Below, piece after piece: positions 42,536 to 51,895 of a stretch of DNA of 64,000 nt. Made by a program: the position numbers and the translations under genes. Location: contig CBDCRZ010000100.1 in NCBI GenBank assembly GCA_965221135.1, forward strand, positions 930,001 to 994,000. The letters run 5' to 3'. The notes beneath the pieces were generated by a model. It was not told where the DNA came from. It saw only the letters and a program-made list of their open reading frames with translations, and ran no database searches. Position 1 is the first letter of the stretch. Every line of letters begins with the position of its first letter. The stretch is from Sansalvadorimonas sp965221135. GTDB taxonomy: Bacteria > Pseudomonadota > Gammaproteobacteria > Pseudomonadales > Endozoicomonadaceae.

Positions 42536-42991
42536 ATGGATATCCGTAAAGTAAAAAAGCTGATCGAACTCCTTGAGGAGTCCGGCATTGACGAACTGGA
42601 AATTCACGAAGGTGAAGAGTCTGTTCGCATCAGCCGTAATAGCAGCCAGCCAGTTGCCGCTCAGCAAACCGTTATGGCCGCCCCAGTTGCTCAACCTGTA
42701 GCAGCAGTGCCTCAAGCCACTGCTGAGCCAGAAGCCTCTGCCGAACCAGCTTTCACTGGTCACCAGGTATCCTCCCCGATGGTGGGCACCTTCTACCGCT
42801 CTCCATCACCCAGCTCTCCTTCTTTTGTAGAAGTGGGCAGCCACGTTAAGGAAGGGGATGTTCTCTGCATCGTTGAAGCCATGAAGATGATGAACCAGAT
42901 CAAAGCCGACAAAGCCGGCATGATCGAAGCGGTTCTGATCGAAAACGGCTCACCTGTTGAGTTCGATCAGCCTCTGTTCACCATCGTCTGA
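42536..42991 (+). CDS. accB: Biotin carboxyl carrier protein of acetyl-CoA carboxylase
   Basis: A 151-residue carrier with an N-terminal dimerisation/contact part (MDIRKVKKLIELLEESGIDE), an Ala/Pro-rich linker (residues 36-72) and a biotinyl domain whose modified lysine is Lys117 in VEAMKMMNQI. It carries CO2 from AccC to the carboxyltransferase in the first step of fatty-acid synthesis. Cotranscribed with accC 17 bases downstream. Confidence 0.97.
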   Translation: MDIRKVKKLIELLEESGIDELEIHEGEESVRISRNSSQPVAAQQTVMAAPVAQPVAAVPQATAEPEASAEPAFTGHQVSSPMVGTFYRSPSPSSPSFVEVGSHVKEGDVLCIVEAMKMMNQIKADKAGMIEAVLIENGSPVEFDQPLFTIV

Positions 42992-43008
42992 TCGACAGGT
43001 AACCTCCC

Positions 43009-44349
43009 ATGCTGGAAAAAGTTCTTATTGCCAACCGGGGCGAGATCGCTCTGCGCATCCTTCGCGCCTGCAAGGAAATGGGCATCAAGACAGTGGCGGT
43101 TCACTCCAAAGCTGACGAAAACCTTATGCACGTTCGCCTGGCTGACGAAACTGTCTGCATCGGTCCGAACAGTGCCACCGACAGTTACCTGAATATCCCG
43201 GCCATCATCAGTGCTGCTGAAGTCACTGATGCTGTTGCTATTCACCCGGGTTATGGTTTCCTGGCGGAAAACGCTGACTTTGCCGAGCAGGTTGAGCGCA
43301 GTGGGTTCACCTTTATTGGCCCTTCTCCGGAAGTGATTCGCCAAATGGGTGACAAGGTTGCCGCTATCAAGGCCATGAAGAAGGCTGGCGTGCCAACCGT
43401 ACCAGGTTCTGATGGCCCCCTGACTGACGACCACGAGCGTACACTCGAGATCGCCCGTCGTATTGGCTACCCGGTTATCATCAAAGCCGCTGGCGGTGGT
43501 GGTGGTCGTGGCATGCGTGCTGTTCACCGTGAACAGGGCCTGCTGAATGCCATCAGCGTAACCCGTACCGAAGCTGGTGCCGCCTTCAATAACGACGTCG
43601 TTTATCTTGAGAAGTTCCTCGAGACTCCACGTCACGTTGAAGTACAGGTTCTGTCCGACGGTCAGGGTAATGCGATTCACCTGGGCGACCGTGACTGCTC
43701 TCTGCAGCGTCGTCACCAGAAGGTCATCGAGGAAGCCCCGGCTCCTGGCATTCCTGAAGAAGCACGCCAGAAAGTCTTCAAGGCCTGCACCGATGCCTGC
43801 ATCGAGATTGGCTACAAAGGCGCTGGTACCTTTGAATTTCTATATGAAAACGGTGACTACTACTTCATCGAAATGAACACTCGTGTTCAGGTGGAGCACC
43901 CGGTTTCAGAGGAAATCAGTGGTTTCGATATCATCAAGGAACAGCTGCGTATCGCTAATGGCGAGACTCTGTCTGTGACTCAGGATGACATCACCTTCAC
44001 CGGCCACTCCATCGAGTGCCGTATAAATGCTGAAGACCCGAAAACCTTTATGCCATCTCCAGGCAAGCTGACTCAGCTGCATATGCCTGGCGGTAACGGT
44101 GTACGTGTAGACTCTCACCTTTACCAGGGTTACTCAGTGCCTCCTTTCTATGACTCCATGATCGCCAAGCTGATCACCTGGGGCCCGGATCGAGAAACTG
44201 CACTGATCCGTATGCGTAATGCTCTGGATGAGCTGGTGATTGAAGGTATTCGCACCAACACGCCTCTCCATCAGGAGCTGGTACGTGACACCAACTTTAT
44301 GGAAGGTGGTGTCAACATTCACTACCTGACCAAAAAGCTGGAAAGCTGA
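43009..44349 (+). CDS. accC: Biotin carboxylase subunit of acetyl-CoA carboxylase
   Basis: A 446-residue ATP-grasp enzyme that carboxylates biotin on AccB. It opens MLEKVLIANRGEIALRILRA, contains the ATP-binding loop IIKAAGGGGGRGMRAVH, the HLGDRDCSLQRRHQKVIEEA segment and the catalytic EMNTRVQVEHPVSEEISGFD motif. Length equals E. coli AccC (449). After it comes a structured 260-base gap before prmA. Confidence 0.97.
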   Translation: MLEKVLIANRGEIALRILRACKEMGIKTVAVHSKADENLMHVRLADETVCIGPNSATDSYLNIPAIISAAEVTDAVAIHPGYGFLAENADFAEQVERSGFTFIGPSPEVIRQMGDKVAAIKAMKKAGVPTVPGSDGPLTDDHERTLEIARRIGYPVIIKAAGGGGGRGMRAVHREQGLLNAISVTRTEAGAAFNNDVVYLEKFLETPRHVEVQVLSDGQGNAIHLGDRDCSLQRRHQKVIEEAPAPGIPEEARQKVFKACTDACIEIGYKGAGTFEFLYENGDYYFIEMNTRVQVEHPVSEEISGFDIIKEQLRIANGETLSVTQDDITFTGHSIECRINAEDPKTFMPSPGKLTQLHMPGGNGVRVDSHLYQGYSVPPFYDSMIAKLITWGPDRETALIRMRNALDELVIEGIRTNTPLHQELVRDTNFMEGGVNIHYLTKKLES

Positions 44350-44367
44350 TACGTCTTTCACCATGAA

Positions 44368-44466
44368 GGGATGGTGATAATTTGTTTTTCCCGCGCACTG
44401 GGCAGTCCCTGCCCAGTGCGCGACCTCCATGGATGGCCTTTGGAAAAAACAAACCATCACCACCCC
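44368..44466. repeat. Nested inverted-repeat element between accC and prmA
   Basis: Inner part: a perfect 14-bp hairpin, CGCGCACTGGGCAG at 44392-44405 and its exact complement at 44409-44422, loop TCC. Outer arms of about 24 bases, 44368-44391 and 44442-44466, are also nearly complementary (one extra A and three mismatches). A 19-base stretch containing CCATGGATGG sits between the inner and outer right arms. There is no T-run directly after the hairpin on either strand. It resembles a miniature repeat element or a long leader hairpin rather than a simple terminator. Confidence 0.6.
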
Positions 44467-44612
44467 ATCTTTACTACACCTTCATCAATACCCCTTACGC
44501 ACCTATGTAAACATTGTCGTTTGACACCCATCCCACCTCTCTCTACTCTCCCCGCTCAATACTTACCGGCCACCTTTTTCAGTACGTTTTATTAAGAGTG
44601 ATAGACACGCTT

Positions 44613-45515
44613 ATGTCATGGATTCAACTTAAACTCGACACAACTCCTGAAAAATCTTCCGACCTCGAAGATATTCTTCTGGAATGTGGCGCTGTTGCTG
44701 TCACTTATCAGGATGCCTGCGACCAGCCTTTATACGAACCAGACCACGGCACAACGCCACTGTGGAACAGCGTGCGCTTGTTTGGCCTGTTCACAGCCGA
44801 TACTGATATGGACATGGTTACCGCACAACTGTCTGAGCGAGTACCTAACCACTTCTCAGCACATCGTATCGAGATTGTTGAAGACAAAGACTGGGAGCGG
44901 GAGTGGATGACTCATTTCCACCCTATGCAGTTTGGCGAACGCCTGTGGGTGTGCCCCAGCTGGAAAGAAATCCCTAACCCGGATGCTGTAAACCTGATGC
45001 TGGACCCAGGCCTGGCCTTTGGTACCGGTACCCACCCGACCACTGCACTTTGTCTGCGCTGGCTGGATGGCCAGCAACTGGAAGGAAAACAGATTATCGA
45101 TTACGGCTGCGGCTCCGGCATTCTGGCTATTGGCGCACTCTTACTGGGCGCCAAACATGCTCTGGGTGTCGACACAGACCCGCAGGCACTCGAAGCCACC
45201 CGGGACAATGCCAGCCGCAACAATATTGAAGAAGGTCGCCTGCACGTTTGCTACCCCAAAGACACCCTGGAAGAACCAGAGAAAAGCCATGCGGACGTTA
45301 TGGTCGCAAACATTCTTGCTGGTCCACTTATTGGATTGGCAGAGACACTGGCCAGGCATACTCGCCCCGAGGGCAAGCTGGCACTATCTGGTATTCTGCT
45401 GGAGCAGGCAGAAGATGTACTGGCAGCCTACGCCCCCTGGTTCAAAATGGACCCAATCGCAGAACAGGATGGCTGGGTACGTCTGAGCGGTAATCGTTTA
45501 AGCGATGACGACTAA
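44613..45515 (+). CDS. prmA: Ribosomal protein L11 methyltransferase
   Basis: A 300-residue SAM-dependent enzyme that trimethylates L11 residues. The start at 44613 (MSWIQLKLDTTPEKSSDLED) is typical for PrmA; the open frame extends to 44514. Key motifs are DKDWEREWMTHFHPMQFGER, the LMLDPGLAFGTGTHPTTALC substrate/SAM region, and IIDYGCGSGILAIGALLLGA. VMVANILAGPLIGLA is the NILA catalytic motif. Same position as in Pseudomonas, after accC. Confidence 0.95.
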   Translation: MSWIQLKLDTTPEKSSDLEDILLECGAVAVTYQDACDQPLYEPDHGTTPLWNSVRLFGLFTADTDMDMVTAQLSERVPNHFSAHRIEIVEDKDWEREWMTHFHPMQFGERLWVCPSWKEIPNPDAVNLMLDPGLAFGTGTHPTTALCLRWLDGQQLEGKQIIDYGCGSGILAIGALLLGAKHALGVDTDPQALEATRDNASRNNIEEGRLHVCYPKDTLEEPEKSHADVMVANILAGPLIGLAETLARHTRPEGKLALSGILLEQAEDVLAAYAPWFKMDPIAEQDGWVRLSGNRLSDDD

Positions 45516-45680
45516 CTCCTGAGGCTAACCCCTTAACAGCCTCCAGCTTTGTTTTTATACACAAAGACTTAATAAAAGCTTTACCTCAGGGAGAGCTTTG
45601 AAGTTAGTCTTTAAGGGTTAAAGCTGGCAGAATAACTTAAATTATAATTTTGCCAGCAACTTCCGGCATTTAGACGGTAT

Positions 45681-46946
45681 ATGCAAGCCACAACAGACAA
45701 ACAAGATACAGCCGAATCATGGATTACCCGCTGCCCTGACTGCAGCACGGCATTTCGTATCACCCGCCAGCACCTGATGGCGGCCAAAGGCTCTGTACGT
45801 TGTGGTTCCTGCCTGCATGTATTCAAAGCGCATCAATATATTGTCGGCAACCAACTTCCAGAGGATTTGCAACCTGCAGAATCTGGCGAACCTGCCGCCC
45901 CAACTCCCGCGTCTTCCAGTAAAAGCGCTGACACCGAGGCGCAGGACCAAGCTTTTACTGATGACTTCAGCGATGATTTCGAAGACGAACTCACATCACA
46001 CTCCAATAAAGAATCCCCAAACGAACCATCTGAAGACCAAACATCTACAGACAAGAGCTCACACAAAGATCTCGACCTAAACAATGATGCCTTCTCGCTG
46101 GATTCAGATCACTCTCACTTCACAGCCTTAACTGGTACAGAAAAGCAGTCTGACGATGATGAAGCATGGGCGAAAGCCATGCTCGAAGAGATGGATCTGG
46201 AAGATACGGGCTCTGATCCAACCATTGAATCAAAACCGGAAAGCGAACCTGAGCACCCCCCTGAGCACACCGAAGAGTTCACAGCAGAAAGCGATGATTG
46301 GTATTCAGCTAAAAATGATTCCGAAAATTCAAGAGCCAGCTTTTCTGACCCCAAAGAACCAGAAATAACAGAAATTCCTGAAGAAGAGAACTTCGACCTC
46401 CCCTTCACCGCCCAGCCTTTCAATGAACTAAAAGATGAACCTCTGTCACTACAGCAACAGAGTCCAGCCAGCCGATTCAAGCGAGTCGCCCTCCCTCTGG
46501 TAACAGTGGCATTTCTATGCACCCTGGCCGGTCAGTTCCTATTCTGGAACTTTACAGATCTGGCTCGTTCCCCGGACACACGCCCTGTTGTCAGCAGCAT
46601 CTGCAAAGTTGCCGGCTGCACACTGCCAGAACAAAAAGATACATCCCTGATACAGGCCAGGAATATTGTTGTGCGTAATGATGCGGTGTACCAGAACACT
46701 CTTAATGTCGACGCCATCATCACCAATACGGCAAAATTTACCCAGCCCTATCCTCAACTTAATATGACAGTGCTCGATGAAAACCAGGAGCCACTGGCCT
46801 CACGCATTCTCTCTCCTGATGAATACCTCTCTGGCGAAGCTGCTGGTGCTGTCAAAATGCAGCCCGGCCAGCCCGTTCACCTGGCACTGAAAATTATCAG
46901 CCCGAGTGACAACGCTCGCAATATCACTCTTCACTTCACTCCCTGA
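45681..46946 (+). CDS. Zinc-ribbon (MJ0042) and DUF3426 membrane protein
   Basis: A 421-residue protein. Residues 14-50 hold a CX2C...CX2C zinc ribbon (RCPDCSTAFRITRQHL, VRCGSCLHVF) of the MJ0042 type. A long acidic Ser/Glu/Asp-rich linker (60-255) follows, then one membrane segment (about 272-292, TVAFLCTLAGQFLFWNF) and the DUF3426 domain (300-421), similar to the FxxA/FKxx proteins that sit between prmA and dusB in pseudomonads. Function is unknown. The linker is longer than in most relatives. Confidence 0.85.
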   Translation: MQATTDKQDTAESWITRCPDCSTAFRITRQHLMAAKGSVRCGSCLHVFKAHQYIVGNQLPEDLQPAESGEPAAPTPASSSKSADTEAQDQAFTDDFSDDFEDELTSHSNKESPNEPSEDQTSTDKSSHKDLDLNNDAFSLDSDHSHFTALTGTEKQSDDDEAWAKAMLEEMDLEDTGSDPTIESKPESEPEHPPEHTEEFTAESDDWYSAKNDSENSRASFSDPKEPEITEIPEEENFDLPFTAQPFNELKDEPLSLQQQSPASRFKRVALPLVTVAFLCTLAGQFLFWNFTDLARSPDTRPVVSSICKVAGCTLPEQKDTSLIQARNIVVRNDAVYQNTLNVDAIITNTAKFTQPYPQLNMTVLDENQEPLASRILSPDEYLSGEAAGAVKMQPGQPVHLALKIISPSDNARNITLHFTP

Positions 46947-47279
46947 GCACTGACAAACGGCAAGCCTTGACCTCCCAACTGTTAAAAAATGTTCGTTTTG
47001 CATCTGACTCAGGTCAATATCTGATCTAATACACAAGGACACTCCCTTGCCATTTACGGGAATTCCGTCAACATAGCCTTGCCTGATAATCATATAGTGG
47101 CCTGCAGACAGGGCTTTACCAACTCCTGCGCGTATCTGCCACTGTTCATGTAATGCTCTCTTCCTGCACCTAAACGAAGGGAGTATTCGGCTTTATCCGG
47201 GAGAGTGATCGGGTTATTATATCCAGCCAAACGGTTATTTTTTAACCAACCATTCCCGAGTTTTTGAGTTGACTGCACG
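46947..47279. other. Intergenic region upstream of dusB-fis
   Basis: 333 bases with no supported gene. The dusB-fis operon promoter should be here, since in other gammaproteobacteria fis is transcribed from the promoter before dusB. No strong -35/-10 pair or Fis-site cluster is recognised by eye, although several A/T-rich tracts (for example around 46980-47000 and 47225-47265) could bind Fis. Confidence 0.5.
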
Positions 47280-48269
47280 TTGTTGAACATAGGCCCTTAT
47301 CAAATCACCACACCGGTTGTGCTTGCCCCTATGGCAGGTGTTACCGACGTCCCTTTTCGACGACTTTGTCGGAAAATGGGGGCAGGTCTGGTCGTGTCAG
47401 AGATGGTGACCAGCGATGTCCGCCTGTGGAACACCCGCAAGTCCCGACTTCGTCTGGACCACAGCGGTGAACCTGAACCACGGTCGGTACAGATTGCCGG
47501 TGGCGACCCAGCCATGATGGCTGAAGCCGCCCGCCGCAATGCTGAAATGGGTGCCCAGATTATTGATATCAATATGGGGTGTCCGGCCAAGAAAGTTTGC
47601 AACAAAGCTGCAGGTTCTGCCCTGATGAAGGACGAACCTCTGGTTAAGGATATTCTGACAGCCGTTGTTGAGGCTGTTGATATCCCGGTCACACTCAAAA
47701 TTCGCACAGGATGGAGTACTGACCAGCGCAATGGTTTAACGATTGCCCGCCTTGCAGAAGACTGCGGCATTCATGCTCTGGCCGTTCACGGCCGAACCCG
47801 TGCCTGCATGTACAAAGGTGAAGCAGAGTACGACACCATTGCCAAAATCTGTTCAGCCCTCTCCATCCCGGTCATTGCTAACGGGGACATAACATCCCCT
47901 GAAAAGGCCCGACAAGTTCTGGATTACACCGGAGCCCAGGCTGTAATGATTGGTCGTGCAGCCCAGGGCAAGCCCTGGATTTTTCGGGAAATCGCCCACT
48001 ATCTGGAACACGGAACCCATTTAACATCACCATCCAGTGAAACTGTTCGCGACACCCTGCTGACACATCTCCAGGCTCTGCACAGTTTTTATGGTGACGT
48101 CATGGGTACCCGTATCGCCCGCAAGCATGTCGGCTGGTATCTCCAGTCAACGGCTGAGGCTACATCGTTCCGCAGGGCTTTTAACCAACTGGAAACCCCC
48201 TCGGCCCAGATCGCCGGAATCAGGGAGCACTTTGCGCATTTCATAGAAGGAAAGGAGTTTGCGGCATGA
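47280..48269 (+). CDS. dusB: tRNA-dihydrouridine synthase B
   Basis: A 329-residue flavoenzyme that reduces uridine to dihydrouridine in tRNA. Family motifs: PVVLAPMAGVTDVPFRRLC, IIDINMGCPAKKVCNKAAGS with the catalytic Cys, HALAVHGRTRACMYKGEAEY and VIANGDITSPEKARQVL. The frame has no ATG near the expected start; an in-frame stop at 47265 limits it, so translation must begin at TTG 47280 or TTG 47283. It overlaps fis by four bases (ATGA). Confidence 0.93.
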   Translation: MLNIGPYQITTPVVLAPMAGVTDVPFRRLCRKMGAGLVVSEMVTSDVRLWNTRKSRLRLDHSGEPEPRSVQIAGGDPAMMAEAARRNAEMGAQIIDINMGCPAKKVCNKAAGSALMKDEPLVKDILTAVVEAVDIPVTLKIRTGWSTDQRNGLTIARLAEDCGIHALAVHGRTRACMYKGEAEYDTIAKICSALSIPVIANGDITSPEKARQVLDYTGAQAVMIGRAAQGKPWIFREIAHYLEHGTHLTSPSSETVRDTLLTHLQALHSFYGDVMGTRIARKHVGWYLQSTAEATSFRRAFNQLETPSAQIAGIREHFAHFIEGKEFAA

Positions 48270-48571
48270 CGGTTACCGATTTAGCTACCCAGGAAGCACC
48301 CGCTGCGAGTGCAGGTCAACTAACCAGTCCTGTTTCCCATGAAACTCAAACACTTCGCGACAGTGTTGAGAAAGCCATGAACAATTATTTTGCTCACCTG
48401 GAAGGGCATGATGTCACCAATGTTTACAACATGGTTCTCTCTGAAGTCGAAGCCCCTTTACTGGAAGCCGTAATGACCTATGTGAAAGGTAACCAGACAA
48501 GAGCCTCTGTTATGCTTGGCCTGAATCGGGGCACACTCAGGAAAAAACTGAAGCAGTACGGGCTGCTCTGA
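48266..48571 (+). CDS. fis: DNA-binding protein Fis
   Basis: A 101-residue nucleoid-associated regulator. The C-terminal helix-turn-helix (VKGNQTRASVMLGLNRGTLR, ending KKLKQYGLL) is the typical Fis DNA-binding end, with LPLLEAVM-like dimer helices before it (EAPLLEAVMTYV). Fis bends DNA and tunes rRNA and growth-phase promoters. Translationally coupled to dusB by an ATGA overlap, an arrangement conserved in gammaproteobacteria. Followed by a strong terminator. Confidence 0.96.
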   Translation: MTVTDLATQEAPAASAGQLTSPVSHETQTLRDSVEKAMNNYFAHLEGHDVTNVYNMVLSEVEAPLLEAVMTYVKGNQTRASVMLGLNRGTLRKKLKQYGLL

Positions 48572-48583
48572 CAGATTCATAAA

Positions 48584-48611
48584 AACAGGCGGCCTTTCCG
48601 CCTGTTTTTTT
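48584..48611 (+). terminator. Intrinsic terminator after dusB-fis
   Basis: AACAGGCGG / CCGCCTGTT, a 9-bp stem with loop CCTTT, followed by a run of T. It starts 13 bases after the fis stop. Confidence 0.93.
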
Positions 48612-48820
48612 ATGTCGACCGGTTGAAGCGGCCGACAAGATGCTGTTTCATACGCCCACAAAATGTTCTGACCCTTTCACTGATAGAAACGGGTCTTTTC
48701 ATAGTTATAGAAAGCCTGGGATGGCAAACATTCATAGTCACAGCTTCACCCAGAGCCGCTGGACTATTTCAGAAAACATCAGGCAATCGCCTCTCACACG
48801 ACCCAAAAGCGAGACTGTAA

Positions 48821-50407
48821 ATGGCTGACAACCCCGGTATTCGTCCTGTTCGCAGAGCGCTCATCAGCGTTTCCGATAAGCAGGGCGTGGTGGACTTCGC
48901 CCGTCGACTGGCGGCCCTCGATATCGAACTCCTCTCCACCGGAGGCACCTTTCGTCTCCTGCAGGAAAACAATATTGCTGTAACCGAAGTATCGGATTAC
49001 ACCGGTTTCCCGGAAATGATGGATGGTCGTGTAAAAACCCTGCACCCGAAAATCCATGGTGGCATTCTTGCACGCCGCGGCCAGGATGATGAAGTCCTTG
49101 CAGCTCACGGTATCAACACCATCGATATGGTTGTTGTTAACCTGTATCCCTTTGAGAATACTGTCGCCAACCCTGACTGCTCTCTGGAAGATGCCATCGA
49201 GAATATCGATATCGGCGGCCCAACCATGGTTCGTTCCACTGCGAAGAACCATAAGTATGCTGCGATTGTCGTTAATGCCGATCACTACGATGCTATTGCC
49301 CAGGCACTGGAAAGCAACGGTGGCCTGAACGACACTGAACGTTTCAAGCTGGCCGTAGAAGCTTTTGAACACACCGCTGCCTATGATGGTGCTATTGCTA
49401 ACCACCTTGGTCGTCTGAACGCGGAACAGCCAGAAGAAAAAGGTCTTTTCCCGAACACCTTTAACGCTCAGTTTACTAAAGCGTCCGAGCTGCGTTATGG
49501 GGAAAACCCTCACCAGAATGCTGCTTTCTACACTGAGAAAAACCCGACTGAAGCCAGTGTTTCCACCGCTGAAGTTCTGCAGGGTAAAGCACTTTCTTAC
49601 AACAACATTGCTGACACAGACGCAGCTCTGGAGTGCGTAAAGACCTTTGATGAGCCTGCCTGCGTCATCGTTAAGCACGCCAACCCCTGCGGCGTGGCCA
49701 TCAGCTCTGATATTCTGGATGCCTACAACCTGGCATACGCGACTGACCCGACGTCGGCCTTTGGCGGCATCATCGCTTTCAACCGTCCTCTGGATGCACA
49801 AACTGCCAGCGCCATCCTTGAACGTCAGTTTGTAGAAGTGATTATCGCTCCTGCAATTGCCGACGACTGCAAAGAGATTCTGGCGAAGAAGCCTAACATT
49901 CGTGTACTGGTTTGCGGCGAACTGCCTACAAGCCAAACGTCCTTCCTGGATTACAAGCGCGTTAATGGCGGCCTGCTGGTACAGGATGCAGACATCGGCC
50001 GCGTATCTGCTGACGACCTCAAGGTTGTTTCTGAACGCATACCGACCGATGCCGAACTGAAAGATCTGCAGTTCGCCTGGAAAGTCGCCAAGTATGTGAA
50101 GTCCAATGCCATCGTCTACTGCAAAAACAACCAGACTATCGGTATAGGTGCAGGCCAGATGAGCCGTGTGTACAGCGCCCGCATCGCTGGCATTAAAGCT
50201 GCTGATGAAGGTCTGGAAGTACCAGGTTCCGTTATGGCGTCTGACGCCTTCTTCCCATTCCGTGATGGTATTGATGCTGCAGCAAAAGCCGGCATTACCG
50301 CTGTGATTCAACCCGGCGGCTCCATGCGTGATCAGGAAGTGATTGATGCAGCCAATGAAGCCGGCATGGCCATGGTCTTCACCGGCATGCGCCACTTCCG
50401 CCACTAA
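48821..50407 (+). CDS. purH: Bifunctional AICAR formyltransferase / IMP cyclohydrolase
   Basis: A 528-residue enzyme for the last two steps of IMP synthesis. The N-terminal IMP cyclohydrolase (MGS-like fold) includes RRALISVSDKQGVVDFARRL and STGGTFRLLQ; the C-terminal AICAR transformylase includes ELRYGENPHQNAAFY, CVIVKHANPCGVA with the catalytic Lys-His, and GGSMRDQEVIDAANEAGMAM at the end. Length agrees with E. coli PurH (529). Followed 21 bases later by purD, the usual purHD operon. No PurR box is recognised in the 249-base upstream gap. Confidence 0.97.
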   Translation: MADNPGIRPVRRALISVSDKQGVVDFARRLAALDIELLSTGGTFRLLQENNIAVTEVSDYTGFPEMMDGRVKTLHPKIHGGILARRGQDDEVLAAHGINTIDMVVVNLYPFENTVANPDCSLEDAIENIDIGGPTMVRSTAKNHKYAAIVVNADHYDAIAQALESNGGLNDTERFKLAVEAFEHTAAYDGAIANHLGRLNAEQPEEKGLFPNTFNAQFTKASELRYGENPHQNAAFYTEKNPTEASVSTAEVLQGKALSYNNIADTDAALECVKTFDEPACVIVKHANPCGVAISSDILDAYNLAYATDPTSAFGGIIAFNRPLDAQTASAILERQFVEVIIAPAIADDCKEILAKKPNIRVLVCGELPTSQTSFLDYKRVNGGLLVQDADIGRVSADDLKVVSERIPTDAELKDLQFAWKVAKYVKSNAIVYCKNNQTIGIGAGQMSRVYSARIAGIKAADEGLEVPGSVMASDAFFPFRDGIDAAAKAGITAVIQPGGSMRDQEVIDAANEAGMAMVFTGMRHFRH

Positions 50408-50428
50408 TCCAGAGCAGGAATACACAAC

Positions 50429-51727
50429 ATGAAAGTTCTTATTATTGGTAATGGCGGCCGTGAACATGCTCTGGCCTGGAAAGCCAAACAGTCACCGCTG
50501 ACGTCTGAAATCTTTGTAGCACCCGGCAATGCCGGTACCGCTCTTGAAGATGGTGTTTCCAACGTTGCCATTGATGCCACCGACATCGACAAGCTGGTTG
50601 CCTTCGCCAAAGACTCTGACATTGGCCTGACCATTGTTGGCCCTGAAGCACCACTGGTTCTGGGTGTGGTTGACCGCTTCCAGGAAGAAGCTCTCACCAT
50701 CTTCGGCCCGGACAAAGGTGCTGCACAGCTGGAAGGCTCCAAAGCATTCACCAAAGATTTCCTGGCACGCCACGAAATCCCAACCGCCAGTTACGCCAAC
50801 TTCACTGAAATTGAGCCTGCAGTTGCCTACGTTAAGCAACAAGGTACACCTATTGTTATCAAGGCAGACGGTCTGGCAGCTGGTAAGGGAGTTATCCTCG
50901 CTCAAACCGAAGTTGAAGCTATTTCCGCCATCGAAGATATGCTGGCCGGTAATGCCTTTGGTGAAGCAGGTCACCGCGTTGTTGTTGAGGAATTCCTCTA
51001 CGGTGAAGAAGCCAGCTTTATTGTGATGGTGGATGGTGAAAACATTCTGCCTCTGGCAACGAGTCAGGATCACAAAGCCCGTGACAACGGCGATACTGGC
51101 CCGAACACCGGTGGCATGGGTGCCTACTCTCCTGCTCCGGTTGTGACTCAGGAAATGCACAACACCATTATGCGTGATGTGATTGAGCCTACCGTGAAAG
51201 GTATGGCTGCGGAAGGTCATAAATACACTGGCTTCCTGTACGCCGGTGTCATGATCAATGCTCAGGGCATTCCTAAAGTACTGGAATACAACTGCCGCTT
51301 TGGTGACCCGGAAACACAACCTGTACTGATGCGCATGAAGTCCGACCTGGTAGAACTCTGCCTTGCAGGTGCCAAAGGCGAACTGAAAGGTAAAGAGTGC
51401 AACTGGGACTCACGCGCTGCTCTGGGCGTGGTTATGGCTGCTGGCGGCTACCCGGAAAGCTATAACAAAGGCGATGCGATTTCTGGCCTGGACAGCAGCA
51501 ACAGTGATGACGCTAAAATCTTTCAGGCAGGCACTGCCCAGAAAGATGGCGACGTTGTTACTAACGGCGGCCGGGTTCTCTGCATCACAGCTTTGGGTGA
51601 AAGCGTCGGCCAGGCTCAAAAAGCCGCTTACGACCTGTTATCCAAAGTCAGCTGGGAAAACTGCTACTTCCGTAAGGACATCGGTCACCGCGCTATCGCC
51701 CGGGAGCAGGAAAAAGTTTCGGTTTAA
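50429..51727 (+). CDS. purD: Phosphoribosylamine-glycine ligase
   Basis: A 432-residue ATP-grasp enzyme of purine synthesis (GAR synthetase). Motifs: MKVLIIGNGGREHALAWKAK, VIKADGLAAGKGVILAQTEV, LATSQDHKARDNGDTGPNTG and LEYNCRFGDPETQPVLMRMK. Length equals the family (about 430). Cotranscribed with purH. An imperfect hairpin lies 20 bases downstream. Confidence 0.97.
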   Translation: MKVLIIGNGGREHALAWKAKQSPLTSEIFVAPGNAGTALEDGVSNVAIDATDIDKLVAFAKDSDIGLTIVGPEAPLVLGVVDRFQEEALTIFGPDKGAAQLEGSKAFTKDFLARHEIPTASYANFTEIEPAVAYVKQQGTPIVIKADGLAAGKGVILAQTEVEAISAIEDMLAGNAFGEAGHRVVVEEFLYGEEASFIVMVDGENILPLATSQDHKARDNGDTGPNTGGMGAYSPAPVVTQEMHNTIMRDVIEPTVKGMAAEGHKYTGFLYAGVMINAQGIPKVLEYNCRFGDPETQPVLMRMKSDLVELCLAGAKGELKGKECNWDSRAALGVVMAAGGYPESYNKGDAISGLDSSNSDDAKIFQAGTAQKDGDVVTNGGRVLCITALGESVGQAQKAAYDLLSKVSWENCYFRKDIGHRAIAREQEKVSV

Positions 51728-51746
51728 CCCTGCACATGATGTTTAC

Positions 51747-51780
51747 AGGCCGAATTGAGACTTAAACCTCAACTCGGCCT
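51747..51780 (+). terminator. Hairpin after purHD
   Basis: AGGCCGAATTGAG / CTCAACTCGGCCT, a 13-bp stem with one mismatch and an 8-base loop. No T-run follows directly, so termination may be partial. Confidence 0.5.
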
Positions 51781-51895
51781 AGCGCCTCTTTCCAGCCTCA
51801 GGATATACTGACCAACAATAAGACAGTGGTTGCGCGCTCCGGAAAACCCGAAACGTGCAAACTATTTGGTATGGATACTTTTGTCGGTCTGACCT

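Noticed and set aside
44392..44422. Perfect GC-rich hairpin as a normal terminator of accC
   Set aside because: No T-run on either strand directly after the stem; described instead as part of a nested repeat element.
48794..50467. Long antisense open frame opposite purH (557 codons)
   Set aside because: Mirrors the third-position bias of purH; no ribosome-binding site or recognisable domain. Similar antisense frames opposite gltB (57649-58635, 61177-62169) and accC were rejected for the same reason.
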